Assembly (NCBI GenBank): GCA_017448965.1
Contig: JAFSKK010000011.1
Location: 1 to 64,000, forward strand
DNA from: Bacteroidaceae bacterium
GTDB taxonomy: Bacteria; Bacteroidota; Bacteroidia; Bacteroidales; Bacteroidaceae
Direction: 5' to 3'
Length of the DNA stretch: 64,000 nucleotides
How positions within the stretch are numbered: the first letter of the stretch is position 1; each line of letters opens with the position of its first letter. The notes under the pieces are model-generated. The model was not told the DNA's origin. It was given only the letters and a program-made list of their open reading frames with translations, and did no database searches. The translations under genes and the position numbers were made by a program. Shown here piece after piece: positions 7,139 through 15,628 of the stretch.

Positions 7139-7456
7139 TTGATTCCTTTGCAAGAAAAACATAAAACACTTGACAAAGTCGAAAATATTTTGATTGTGAA
7201 CGCAGTGAGTTCACAATCTTCGCTGGCGCAAATTTTCCAATCATTGGCGGGAAAAGCTCCTATCCGGCTTTCCTGGATTCACTATCGCATCATTCTGCTG
7301 GAGAGCAACAAGGAGGCTCGCGACTGGTATGAGCAGGAAGCGGCACGCGAAATGTGGAGCACTCGTACTTCTGCCTTAGGCCCGTGGGCTTTACGGCGTT
7401 GCCCTCGTGAGCCTTACGGGTGTAAGCTCACGGGGGCTACGGCGTTCGAGGTATAG
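7139..7456 (+). pseudogene. Fragment of a YhcG/DUF1016-type PDDEXK nuclease
   Basis: Between about 7200 and 7378 the frame encodes SLAGKAPIRLSWIHYRIILL, then a segment with EARDWYEQEAAREMWSTRT. This is the conserved N-terminal DUF1016 motif (LSWxHY...WYxxEA...WSxR) of YhcG-type nucleases. Family members run to 330-370 aa with a C-terminal PDDEXK domain; here similarity stops abruptly and the frame runs into a GC-rich hairpin and then into antisense of the next gene. It is a truncated relic, probably of a restriction or transposon-linked nuclease, and the left boundary of an unusual island. Confidence 0.6.
7401..7436. terminator. GC-rich hairpin at the 3' end of the 1216-aa gene
   Basis: GCCCTCGTGAGC...TTAC and GTAAGC...TCACGGGGGC pair with one mismatch and one bulge. 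The stem lies immediately after the stop codon of the minus-strand gene that ends at 7437. There is no T-run, so a transcript-end hairpin or recombination scar are both possible. Confidence 0.5.
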
Positions 7457-10400
7457 GGGGTGGGGAAAGCTTGGGGCTGCCGATACGTCTCATCGTCTCT
7501 CCAAGGTCGGTGGCGAGGCTCTCGAAGGTGTAGCCTTGGGATTGGAGGCGCGCTTGCAGTTCGGAGATGTTGATGTTCTCCTTGTCGACGAGGCGGCAGT
7601 GTTCGATGGCATGGCGCAGCTTGTCGCTGACCAGCAGGCCACCATTCACGTCCTTGCGGGCAATGTCCATCGGGATGACGAAGTTGTCACCGTCCTTGGC
7701 GGTCATGTAAGCCCCCTCCTTCAGGTCGTTGATGGCGCTGCGCTGCATTTCCATCTTCTCGATGGGATCGCTGAGGGTCTCAGCCAGTTTGAGCTTCTCC
7801 CCCGCACTTTCAAACCGTTCCTGGCTCTTCCATATGATGGCATCGCTCACCTTGTTGGGGTTCTGCAGGGACTCACCGTGCCGTTTGGGATCCATCAGGC
7901 GGCCTACATCGTCGGGACCGAAACTCTCCTGATGGTGCAGCACGTCCTCGATGACCGTGTGATCCACCTTCTTGCCGAACTTGTCGGCGGCTGCCTGACT
8001 GTGGGCTTCGTAGCCCAAAGCCTCTTTGTGGAGCGTGCGCCTGTAGAGTTGTTCCGTGGCCGACTGCTTGAAATAGACTTTCTCGCCCTTCGCGTTCAGG
8101 TAGTAGTAGGTGACGTCGCGGTCCATCGTCATGGTGTCTCCCGTCAGCAGCTGGGTGGTTTTCGAAGTGGAGACATTTTCTGTCTTGATCTGGTCGGGAC
8201 GAAGACCGTTCCGCAGTGCCAGTTCGCTGATGACAGCCTTGTCAACCTTGGCGTTGATGCCGTACCACTCGCGGTTGAACTCCGCCTTCACCATGGTGTA
8301 CTCAGGCGCGTCGAGCTGACGGAGCATGTGCTTGGCGGTCGGGTCGGCCTGCAGCTCAATGCAGAGCCTGCGTTTGAGGGCGAGGTTCTCGGGTGTAGGG
8401 TTCTCGTTGCACATCTCGATGGCGGCATGGAGGTCCTCGATGTTGCGGACGGCACGTGCATCGGTATATTTCTCAGCCTCCGTCTTCGGCACCTTGACAC
8501 GGGAGTCGGCGGCTTTGACATCAGCGGCAGCCTTGGCCTGTAGCTGGTTGCTTTCGTTGATGGCTTCCCTGGTGATGCGTCCTTTCTTTGCGGAGGAGTA
8601 TTGTCCCTTGGTGGGTTTCGCAGGCGTCTTCGGCTTGATGTCGCCTGGCTTGACAAGGGTGCTGGCGCTGACTTTGGGGTTGTACTTCGCTCGCAGTCCG
8701 CTGAAGCCCACGTGAAGTCCTATGCTGACACCTGTCATCAGAATCTGCATCTTGCCCATCTCCTTCGCCATCACCCACAGGTTTTTGGTCAGTTCCTCAT
8801 TGCCCGACTCGATGTAGATGTCGGTCAGCGTGGTGCCCAGCGCTGCCAGACTGAGTGCGTCGTAGGCGCGGAAGTAGGCTTCGGAGGCTCCGTAGGTCCA
8901 GAAGCCGACAGCGATGCGGCCCACAAGGACGGCTGTGCCATATTTCTCGTTGAACTTGTTAGTGGCATTCACGATGGGACGGGCATACTGCTCGAAGGTC
9001 AGTCGGGCACACTCCAGCAGATCGTCGCACAGACTGAGCGGGACGGTTTCGTTGAAGGTGTAGGCGGCCCTGTCGGTCAGCATGTGGTTGTACATCACCC
9101 CCACGAAATGCAGCGAAGCCTGGTCGAATCCGTAGCGGACCTCGTAGCCGTAGATCAGGTTGTCGATGTACTTGACGATGGGCATCAGACGGTTCGTCAG
9201 ACCCTGACGCTCGATGCTTTCGAGGAGTGCATTGAGCTTGGCCTTGGTCTCCTCGTCGGCCTTGATGGCGGCAGCCCATTCGGCATCGCTCTGGAAGGTG
9301 CGCCAAGGCTGGGAACAGAGCAGGACTTGCGTCTCGCAGCTGTATTTCCGGTTCTCCACCGTGGCTTCGAAAGTGATGACGGCATCGAGACGGGAAGGGG
9401 CGTCGAGCACACCCTCCATGCAGCGCAGCACACAGGAGGCGGTGTAGTTGCCCTTCGTGTCGGTGAAGTCGGGGAACAGGCCAATGCCCTGCACCTGGCG
9501 GTCATCAACTTCGTTGACGGCCTTGATGGAGAAGGCATGGGGCACGACGGCACTGATGACGACACGGTGCGCGTCCTCGTCGTAGTCGTAAAGGAGCAGC
9601 TGACCAGCGTTCTCGGCAGGGACGAAGAGTTTGCCGTTGCGCTTGTTGCCGACCAGACATTTCTTGTGCTTCTGCGGGTTGTACTCCTCGGTGTAGCACT
9701 TTACGTGGTTGTCCTGATCCTTCAGTTTGAATGCCAAACCCATGTAGTAGCGAACCAGCGGGAAGCGGGTGTCCATCACTCGTCCGCTTGGGGTCTTGGC
9801 CGTCAGCAGGATGTCGAAGTTGATGAAGTTGCCAGCCTTCCCGTTGTCCATCTTCGGGTCTTGCTTGCGGTCTATGATGAGGACCTCATGCACTTGCTTC
9901 TCTGCGTTCCACACCACCTTGGCACTGTAGAAGTCGGTGGGTTTGCCCGTTGTGTCAACCACCTTGGCGTCGACGGGAGCGGCATCGGGGAGACCGACCG
10001 CCACAAAGGGCAGACGAGTCGTCTTGTCGTAGTGGGCGGGCAGCGTGAGGTTGTCCTGACCGAAGAGGAACTTGCCCACCTCTATCTGGAAGTGGAGGTT
10101 GTTGGTGAAGCTGCCGCCAGCGTTGCCTATGTAGAAGCGGACGATGCCCTCTTCAGGGACGGGCTGACCAGGGGGCAGCTCGGGAGCGGAAATCCAAGCC
10201 GACTGCCATTCGCCTGCCATACCGCTAGGTTGCACCTGCATATATTGGTCGCCCGCACTGATCTGAATCATCTGCGTAAGTGCCATGTCGGTGTGTTCAT
10301 CGCCGCCAGGTGGAATGCGAACGATTCGGGCAAAGACCTGACGGGGCTTTTCGCCCACCAGCAGGGAATTGCCGAACTCCTTATAGATGCGAAGCTCGAT

Positions 10401-11087
10401 GCGGTCTAACGGGTTGTAGTCCTTTTTCTTACCGCCATTCTTCGTCGCCACATATCCCAGCATAGCCACCACGACACTGAGGGGAATCGTCCACGGCCAC
10501 TCGCCCTCGAAACCCGGGGCATCGTCATCGATAACGATGTGGGAATCCTTGGGCTCAGGAGCATCTTTCGAAACATCCAGTTCGATATGGGCGTCTATCA
10601 TTACCGTAAAGCTGCCTGTGGAATGGCCGGCGTCAATGCCTGATAAATTATGGAAGAACATGTTAATATACACGACAGATACATCATCAGGCACTGTGTA
10701 GGTCACTGTTGCCGAGGGCATCCCTCCCGACAAATCCTGATGCTTGTCTTTTACATCGTTCACATTAATTGATGCTTTATAACCGTCACTATTCCCATTT
10801 GCCCGAATTCCACGAACAGTGACCGTGATGGTTTGTCCAGGTCGGACGGCACCCTTGAATTTATGGTCATAGCCGGTGCCAGCATAGAAGCCCTCAGGGT
10901 CTACGAGCACTGGTTCCAAATCTACTCCGAAGACACTAAACTCGGCAGTGATCGTCACACCACCAAGTCGGGGGTCGTATTCGGTGTACTCTTCTTGAAG
11001 AGAATAGGCTGGCAATGAAATCCAGAGCAGAAATGTCAGGCTCAGAATCCTACAGGTTGACCATATATGATTGCCTCGATGTTTCAT
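7437..11087 (-). CDS. 1216-aa membrane-anchored protein of unknown function
   Basis: I do not recognise the family. The N-terminus has a signal peptide (hydrophobic residues about 13-28, ending PAYS). A beta-rich region of about 160 residues follows, resembling a lectin- or C2-like fold in composition. A single membrane helix at about 197-215 (PWTIPLSVVVAMLGYVAT) is followed by a basic GGKKK stop-transfer signal, which would put about 1000 residues on the cytoplasmic side. That part has beta-domain-like stretches to about 600, an alpha-rich section with two hydrophobic helices near 750-840, a Lys/Ala-rich coiled region, and a charged C-terminal 250 residues with MDRDVTYYYLNAKGEKVYF and KKVDHTVIEDVLHHQESFG. 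The size, modular layout and variable-looking C-terminus recall polymorphic toxins, but no known toxin motif or immunity gene is visible. It lies 56 bp downstream of the zinc-ribbon gene on the same strand. Confidence 0.75.
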   Translation of the reverse strand: MKHRGNHIWSTCRILSLTFLLWISLPAYSLQEEYTEYDPRLGGVTITAEFSVFGVDLEPVLVDPEGFYAGTGYDHKFKGAVRPGQTITVTVRGIRANGNSDGYKASINVNDVKDKHQDLSGGMPSATVTYTVPDDVSVVYINMFFHNLSGIDAGHSTGSFTVMIDAHIELDVSKDAPEPKDSHIVIDDDAPGFEGEWPWTIPLSVVVAMLGYVATKNGGKKKDYNPLDRIELRIYKEFGNSLLVGEKPRQVFARIVRIPPGGDEHTDMALTQMIQISAGDQYMQVQPSGMAGEWQSAWISAPELPPGQPVPEEGIVRFYIGNAGGSFTNNLHFQIEVGKFLFGQDNLTLPAHYDKTTRLPFVAVGLPDAAPVDAKVVDTTGKPTDFYSAKVVWNAEKQVHEVLIIDRKQDPKMDNGKAGNFINFDILLTAKTPSGRVMDTRFPLVRYYMGLAFKLKDQDNHVKCYTEEYNPQKHKKCLVGNKRNGKLFVPAENAGQLLLYDYDEDAHRVVISAVVPHAFSIKAVNEVDDRQVQGIGLFPDFTDTKGNYTASCVLRCMEGVLDAPSRLDAVITFEATVENRKYSCETQVLLCSQPWRTFQSDAEWAAAIKADEETKAKLNALLESIERQGLTNRLMPIVKYIDNLIYGYEVRYGFDQASLHFVGVMYNHMLTDRAAYTFNETVPLSLCDDLLECARLTFEQYARPIVNATNKFNEKYGTAVLVGRIAVGFWTYGASEAYFRAYDALSLAALGTTLTDIYIESGNEELTKNLWVMAKEMGKMQILMTGVSIGLHVGFSGLRAKYNPKVSASTLVKPGDIKPKTPAKPTKGQYSSAKKGRITREAINESNQLQAKAAADVKAADSRVKVPKTEAEKYTDARAVRNIEDLHAAIEMCNENPTPENLALKRRLCIELQADPTAKHMLRQLDAPEYTMVKAEFNREWYGINAKVDKAVISELALRNGLRPDQIKTENVSTSKTTQLLTGDTMTMDRDVTYYYLNAKGEKVYFKQSATEQLYRRTLHKEALGYEAHSQAAADKFGKKVDHTVIEDVLHHQESFGPDDVGRLMDPKRHGESLQNPNKVSDAIIWKSQERFESAGEKLKLAETLSDPIEKMEMQRSAINDLKEGAYMTAKDGDNFVIPMDIARKDVNGGLLVSDKLRHAIEHCRLVDKENINISELQARLQSQGYTFESLATDLGETMRRIGSPKLSPPPIPRTP

Positions 11088-11143
11088 GGGAGCTCTCTTT
11101 TGATATAAGATTTTTCTAGTAGTACAATTATCTGATTGTTAGG

Positions 11144-11734
11144 CTAAGAGAAGATTTTGCTAATCAGACGGAAGAAGTACAAGATAATGGTGAAGGCGGT
11201 GGTGAGCACCGGCAGGAGGAACCATGCGTATGCGAGCTTGTTCGCGGGGGTGAAGAAGTTCTTGATGCTTGTCAGCAATGAGGTGGGGGAGGCTGGCCTC
11301 AGTGCTGGCATGTTCCAACAGGATGCCATCCATGAACCCGGCTGATTGCTGGCTGGAATGTCGAAAACCCGGGCTAAAGAGTTGTATGCACTGGCCGCCC
11401 GAGCCGCTTGGGGCATAAATGGCGGCGGTGTCTGCATGGCAGCTTGAGGTTGTAGAGGCACAAAGGGTGGCGGTGCCTGCATGGCTGCCTGAGGCGGTTG
11501 GGGCACAAAGGGAGGTGGTGCCTGCATGGCTGCCTGAGGTGCTTGGGGCACAAAAGGAGGTGGTGTCTGCATGGCAGCTTCGGGTGCCTTGGGGGCAGCT
11601 GGTGGACACACTGGTGGTGCAGCTGGTGGTGCAGCAGGTGGTGTGACCATCTTTTCGGGTACTTTCTTTCCACACTTGGTACAGAACTTCAGGCCGGGCG
11701 TTAAAGGTTGCCCACATTGGGTACAGAATGCCAT
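11144..11734 (-). CDS. Zinc-ribbon, proline-repeat membrane protein
   Basis: This 196-aa protein begins with a zinc ribbon (C4, C7, C18, C21: FCTQCGQPL and FCTKCGKKV). A Pro/Ala linker and four exact-length 15-residue repeats of AAMQxPPPFVPQxPQ type (residues 53-112) follow. The C-terminus carries one membrane helix (about 168-190) with a short basic tail. It has no signal peptide, so it is likely tail-anchored with the ribbon and repeat arm in the cytoplasm. Such Zn-ribbon/TM proteins often act as adaptors; here the partner is presumably the large downstream gene. It has its own TATCTTTG promoter box at 11797-11790. The PPPF repeats could bind an SH3-, WW- or EVH1-like partner, which is inference only. 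Confidence 0.75.
   Translation of the reverse strand: MAFCTQCGQPLTPGLKFCTKCGKKVPEKMVTPPAAPPAAPPVCPPAAPKAPEAAMQTPPPFVPQAPQAAMQAPPPFVPQPPQAAMQAPPPFVPLQPQAAMQTPPPFMPQAARAASAYNSLARVFDIPASNQPGSWMASCWNMPALRPASPTSLLTSIKNFFTPANKLAYAWFLLPVLTTAFTIILYFFRLISKIFS
11399..11578 (-). repeat. Four in-frame 45-bp repeats in the zinc-ribbon gene
   Basis: Four tandem 45-bp units encode AAMQTPPPFVPQAPQ, AAMQAPPPFVPQPPQ, AAMQAPPPFVPLQPQ and AAMQTPPPFMPQAAR. Unit length is constant, so copy number can change without frameshift. Confidence 0.85.
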
Positions 11735-11789
11735 ACGCTAGGTTGTTTGGGTTTTCTTTTTGTTTGAAGTGGTAGACTTCTTGAGATGG

Positions 11790-11797
11790 CAAAGATA
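11790..11797 (-). promoter_or_regulatory. -7 box upstream of the zinc-ribbon gene
   Basis: CAAAGATA on the plus strand is TATCTTTG on the minus strand, 56 bp before the zinc-ribbon ATG. It fits the TAnnTTTG consensus and suggests a transcript of the zinc-ribbon and 1216-aa genes separate from the upstream lipoprotein. Confidence 0.55.
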
Positions 11798-11915
11798 CGA
11801 AAAAAGTCTCACATATTTAATAACATGCAAGACCTTTTTTGTGATATATAAGACCTTTTTCCCAAATAGAAAGAAAAAGCGGCCTTTGGAGACAATTTTT
11901 CACCAGACCTTTTGG

Positions 11916-13586
11916 TTACTTATAGTAGTAGTGGTAAATGTTGAAAGAATAGCTGTCTGAATATTCCTGTACTCTTATTCCACACAGGTTGTTGTTCGTA
12001 TCACGGCCACTATGGATTTCTGTATATGCGCCAGGGTTCTCATCTTTTATTAATGAAGCGTTCATATTGTATTTGAAGTCTTGGACGATGTTGCTGAGGA
12101 TGTTCTTGTAGCCGTCTGGAGCATCTGTTTTCTTGATGGAGAAATTATATGAAACTTGATTGAAATTGCTGGAGCCGCTATAGTCCTCAAATTCAAAACT
12201 GGAAAATTTCATCCCTTGATACGTCAATTCCCCGAGAGAAGAATTATCCCATGTCGATACAGTAAATGTCTTATATTGTGGATAATCAGTCGATATAATA
12301 TAAGTGCTTTTAATCGCATTTTTGACCTCGTAGTACGATGCAGTCTTCAGGTTGACGTTGAAGATGCCCAGTGGTTTCTCCAGATAATTCTTGAGTGCAG
12401 TCAATGCTTCGCGGCTTTGGGCTTGTGCAACAAGCACTTCTGCCGAAACCTGCCCTTCAGAATCGGTGAACCTCAGCGTCGTGTATCGCGTACCTGTGGT
12501 GTAGGTGGAGGCTCTGACGGTAACAGCAACATTGCCGCTGCCGCTGGAGGGTGTGCATGTCACCCAGGGGTCGTCTGCTTCAACTGTCCATGATGTGTTG
12601 GACGAGACGTTGATTTTCTCTCCCGAACCGTAGGCAGACACGAAGATGTTGGCTGGCTCCACATTCACCCGGATGGGTTCTCCCCATTGAAGAACTGAGA
12701 GGGTGGCCGTGGAATTTCCCGACGTGAAGGTGATGACCCCTTCGCGTGGAGCCGTGATTTCAGACACTTCAGCGGTGACGATGACCGTTTTGTTGCCGCT
12801 GCCATAAGAGGGCGAGAATCGAATCCATTCAGCGTCGGTCGTCACGTCCCATTCGGCCGAACAATGGAGCAAGACCGTCGCGTCGCCACCACTATATGGG
12901 AAAGAGAGGGACGACAGTTGCGTTTCGCCCGTGCCCTTGCAGTTTCTGCATTGGCCGCTGCCGACACACGAGAGGCAATGTCCGTCGCCACCACATGTGG
13001 GGCACATGGGGTTGCCGTGACATGTTGAACAGCTTCCGTCTCCACAAGGGCAAATTCCTGTTCCGTCGCAGTACCAACAGATTTTGTCTGTATTGCCATT
13101 CACGCAATACTTGCATTTTCCAGAACCGCCACAGGTGTTACACTTGTAGGACGAGCTAATCGTCCATCCCCGACCGTCGCAGGTGGAGCAATGCCCTGGC
13201 CATCTGGTGCAATGCGAGCAGTTCTCAAGTCTGTCGCCACCACACGAGCTGCATTTTCTTGTGCCTCTGCATTCCTGACATCTGCCCGTTGAGCCACAAT
13301 CCTTGCAATACTTGCCTGTGCCGCCACAGCGTCCGCATCCCTTTCCTGTGCCATTGCATTGAGGACAATCCTTCTCGCCGTCACAGTCGCCGCATATCCT
13401 CATCAACTGCAACGTGCCGTCCTCTGGAGTTTCGGGCTTACCAGAAATGGAATCATTGCCAGAACCCTGATAGGCAGGGGGACTGATTGCGCCATCGTCA
13501 TCGCCTCCGCAGGCAGAGAGCGTGAACGTCATGACACACACCAAGAGTGCCATGAGTAAGAACAAGTAATTGCTACGGTTTTTCAT
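11916..13586 (-). CDS. Lipoprotein with a long CxxC zinc-knuckle array and two BACON domains
   Basis: From ATG 13586 the product is 556 aa. A lipoprotein signal (LSAC, lipidated C26) is followed by GGDDDG, an acidic pattern like the Bacteroidetes lipoprotein surface-export signal. Residues 65-216 hold fifteen CxxC pairs plus one CPC, many as CxxCxGxG (for example CGRCGGTGKYCKDCGSTG), the zinc-finger motif of DnaJ. Two BACON domains follow, at about 222-302 and 305-395, each with the typical W-x-V and S/G-rich endings. A C-terminal ~160-residue domain is unrecognised. DnaJ-type knuckles are normally cytoplasmic, so an array this long on a surface lipoprotein is unusual. BACON domains commonly bind glycans or mucin. 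A longer reading to 13670 would mask the lipobox. Confidence 0.85.
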   Translation of the reverse strand: MKNRSNYLFLLMALLVCVMTFTLSACGGDDDGAISPPAYQGSGNDSISGKPETPEDGTLQLMRICGDCDGEKDCPQCNGTGKGCGRCGGTGKYCKDCGSTGRCQECRGTRKCSSCGGDRLENCSHCTRWPGHCSTCDGRGWTISSSYKCNTCGGSGKCKYCVNGNTDKICWYCDGTGICPCGDGSCSTCHGNPMCPTCGGDGHCLSCVGSGQCRNCKGTGETQLSSLSFPYSGGDATVLLHCSAEWDVTTDAEWIRFSPSYGSGNKTVIVTAEVSEITAPREGVITFTSGNSTATLSVLQWGEPIRVNVEPANIFVSAYGSGEKINVSSNTSWTVEADDPWVTCTPSSGSGNVAVTVRASTYTTGTRYTTLRFTDSEGQVSAEVLVAQAQSREALTALKNYLEKPLGIFNVNLKTASYYEVKNAIKSTYIISTDYPQYKTFTVSTWDNSSLGELTYQGMKFSSFEFEDYSGSSNFNQVSYNFSIKKTDAPDGYKNILSNIVQDFKYNMNASLIKDENPGAYTEIHSGRDTNNNLCGIRVQEYSDSYSFNIYHYYYK

Positions 13587-13740
13587 ACGCTTATGTTTTA
13601 GGTTGATACTAATTTTCTTCTTTGACGGGAATACGGTGGCAAAAATACAAGAATTTCTCTTCAATTCCAAAAAAAATGAGGAAATATTCGATTTTGTGTC
13701 GTTTTTTCTTGGGAAGCGCGTATTTCATGTCCACTTTTGC

Positions 13741-13901
13741 CCTTTATCCACATCCGCAATAGCCTTATGCTTATATCAGCAAATGTCTTATGCTTATATC
13801 CGCAAATGCCTTATGCTTATATCCGCAATAACCTTAGTGTAATAACCTCCAGTGACTCAGTGTAAGTTCCTCCTCCGGGTTAGTGTAAGTACAAAAATAA
13901 A
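13741..13901. repeat. 23-bp-period degenerate tandem array
   Basis: Seven units begin exactly 23 bp apart (13741, 13764, 13787, 13810, 13833, 13856, 13879). The middle three are nearly identical (CTTATGCTTATATCCGC...); the later ones share a different core (TTAGTGTAA). It lies in the 595-bp gap between the divergent Cys-rich lipoprotein and PTS genes. No coding function is apparent. Confidence 0.75.
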
Positions 13902-13912
13902 TCGCTTCTTAT

Positions 13913-13985
13913 GATTGATAAACCGTAAGAAGCGATTGATGAGCCGAAAGAACCGATTGATAAATCGTAAGAAGCGATTGATGGG
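13913..13985. repeat. 21-bp tandem array with flanking 12-bp inverted repeat
   Basis: Units start at 13913, 13934 and 13955 (GATTGATAAACCGTAAGAAG type), with a partial fourth at 13976. AATCGCTTCTTA at 13900-13911 is a perfect inverted copy of TAAGAAGCGATT at 13926-13937. The array lies beside the 23-bp-period array in the same divergent intergenic region. Confidence 0.75.
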
Positions 13986-14145
13986 ATGGGGGAGAAACGG
14001 ACGAAACGGAGATGAGGCTTCTGAATCGTTTGTTTCTGGTGCAAAGATACAAAAAAAGAAGCGCTTTTTCAAGTGTTTTTGTCGAGAAACTGCCCCGAAC
14101 GGCAAAAAAACATTCCACTTTCTTTCCCGTTCTGGAAAGTTTGTG

Positions 14146-14153
14146 TACCTTTG
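14146..14153 (+). promoter_or_regulatory. -7 box for the PTS IIC-kduI pair
   Basis: TACCTTTG lies 28 bp before the PTS IIC start and matches TAnnTTTG. A clear TTTG -33 element is not evident; TTTC words lie at about the right distance. Confidence 0.5.
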
Positions 14154-14181
14154 TCAAAATTTCAATCATTAACTAACTAAT

Positions 14182-15615
14182 ATGGAACAAGTTTTTACTT
14201 ACATCATCCAATTGGGGGCATCCGTCATGATGCCGATTCTCTTCACCATCATTGGTTTGTGCATTGGCATGAAGTTCGGCAAGTCGCTGAAGAGCGGTCT
14301 TTATGTGGGTGTCGGCTTTGTGGGTCTTGGCATTGTGACAGCGCTGTTGACCACCAACTTCAACACACCGCTTGACGACATCTCCAAGATTTTCGACCTC
14401 GACCTGAAGGTGTTCGACATGGGTTGGCCAGCCGCTGCCGCTGTGGCTTACAATACGGCTGTGGGTGCGCTGATCATCCCTATCTGTCTGGGCATCAACT
14501 TCCTGCTCCTTGTCACCAAGTGCACACGTACGGTGAACATCGACTTGTGGAACTATTGGCATTTCGCTTTCATTGGTGCTGTGGCTTACTTTGTGATGGA
14601 TCAGAGCATGCTGTGGGGCTATTTTGCCGCCATCGTTTGCTACATCATCACGCTGGTGATGGCCGACCTGACGGCAAAGAAATTCCAAGGCTATTATGAG
14701 AAAATGGACGGCATCTCCATTCCGCAGCCTTTCGTGCAGAGTTTTACACCTTTTGCCATCGGCATCAATTGGCTGCTCGACCGCATCCCGGGTTTCTCCA
14801 AGTTGGACATTGATGCGGAAGGCATGAAGAAGAAGTTCGGTGTACTGGGCGAACCTATCGTGTTGGGTGTGATTGTTGGTGCTTTGATTGGTGCCTTTGC
14901 CCACTTCGACCATTTCTCCAACTTCAGCGCTTATGCAGCTGGTTTTGAAACGACTACTGACGCTGTGATGAGCATTGTCAAATCCGTGCTCTTCTTAGGT
15001 GTGACAATGGGTGCTGTGATGGAGCTGATTCCCCGCATCACCAAACTTTTCATCGATGGTTTGATGCCCATTTCAGAGAAGACACAGGAAGTGGTGAAGA
15101 AGAAATTCAAGGGCAAGAAGGTATACATCGGTATGTCGCCAGCCTTGGTGATTGGTCATCCCACCACATTGGTTGTGTCGCTCCTGCTCATTCCTGTCAC
15201 CCTCATCCTGGCTATTGTGCTGCCTGGCAACCAGTTCTTGCCGTTGGCCTCTTTGGCAGGTATGTTCTATGTGTTTGTGATGGTGCTGCCTTACACGAAA
15301 GGAAATGTGGTCAAGACCTTCATCGTCGGACTTGTGGCATTGACCATCGGCCTCTATTTCGTCACCGATATGGCAGGTTGGTTCACGCAGGCAGCCAACG
15401 CTGTGTTTGAACAGACGGGCGATAAGACGGCCAAGATTCCAGATGGATTCCAGGCAGGTGCTCTCGACTTTGCCTCTTCACTCTTCGGATGGACCATTTA
15501 CAAAGCCGTAGAGAGCCTCCAGTGGATTGGCATGGGTGTGCTGACTCTCATCACCGTTGCGATGGTGGTGTGGAACCGCATGCGCATCGTGAAGGAAGAG
15601 AAAAATCAAAACTAA
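14182..15615 (+). CDS. PTS galactitol-type EIIC permease homologue (GatC family)
   Basis: This 477-aa polytopic membrane protein has the EIIC-GAT layout: start VFTYIIQLGASVMMPILFTI, then LKSGLYVGVGFVGLGI, and GMSPALVIGHPTTLVVSLLL in the substrate region. In proteobacteria GatC works with EIIA and EIIB components and EI/HPr. None is encoded here, and Bacteroidetes generally lack a complete sugar PTS. The gene is followed after 13 bp by kduI, so the pair may serve uptake and conversion of a uronate or related sugar, with the permease working without phosphotransfer. That role is inference. Confidence 0.8.
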   Translation: MEQVFTYIIQLGASVMMPILFTIIGLCIGMKFGKSLKSGLYVGVGFVGLGIVTALLTTNFNTPLDDISKIFDLDLKVFDMGWPAAAAVAYNTAVGALIIPICLGINFLLLVTKCTRTVNIDLWNYWHFAFIGAVAYFVMDQSMLWGYFAAIVCYIITLVMADLTAKKFQGYYEKMDGISIPQPFVQSFTPFAIGINWLLDRIPGFSKLDIDAEGMKKKFGVLGEPIVLGVIVGALIGAFAHFDHFSNFSAYAAGFETTTDAVMSIVKSVLFLGVTMGAVMELIPRITKLFIDGLMPISEKTQEVVKKKFKGKKVYIGMSPALVIGHPTTLVVSLLLIPVTLILAIVLPGNQFLPLASLAGMFYVFVMVLPYTKGNVVKTFIVGLVALTIGLYFVTDMAGWFTQAANAVFEQTGDKTAKIPDGFQAGALDFASSLFGWTIYKAVESLQWIGMGVLTLITVAMVVWNRMRIVKEEKNQN

Positions 15616-15628
15616 ACAATAACTATCT

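Noticed and set aside
8601-10409. 602-aa plus-strand reading frame antisense to the 1216-aa gene
   Set aside because: Same antisense composition, no promoter, no domain; the minus-strand gene has a signal peptide and ordered domains.
13857-14169. Minus-strand frames with repeats of INRFLRF type
   Set aside because: They translate the 21-bp DNA array and have no other protein-like feature.
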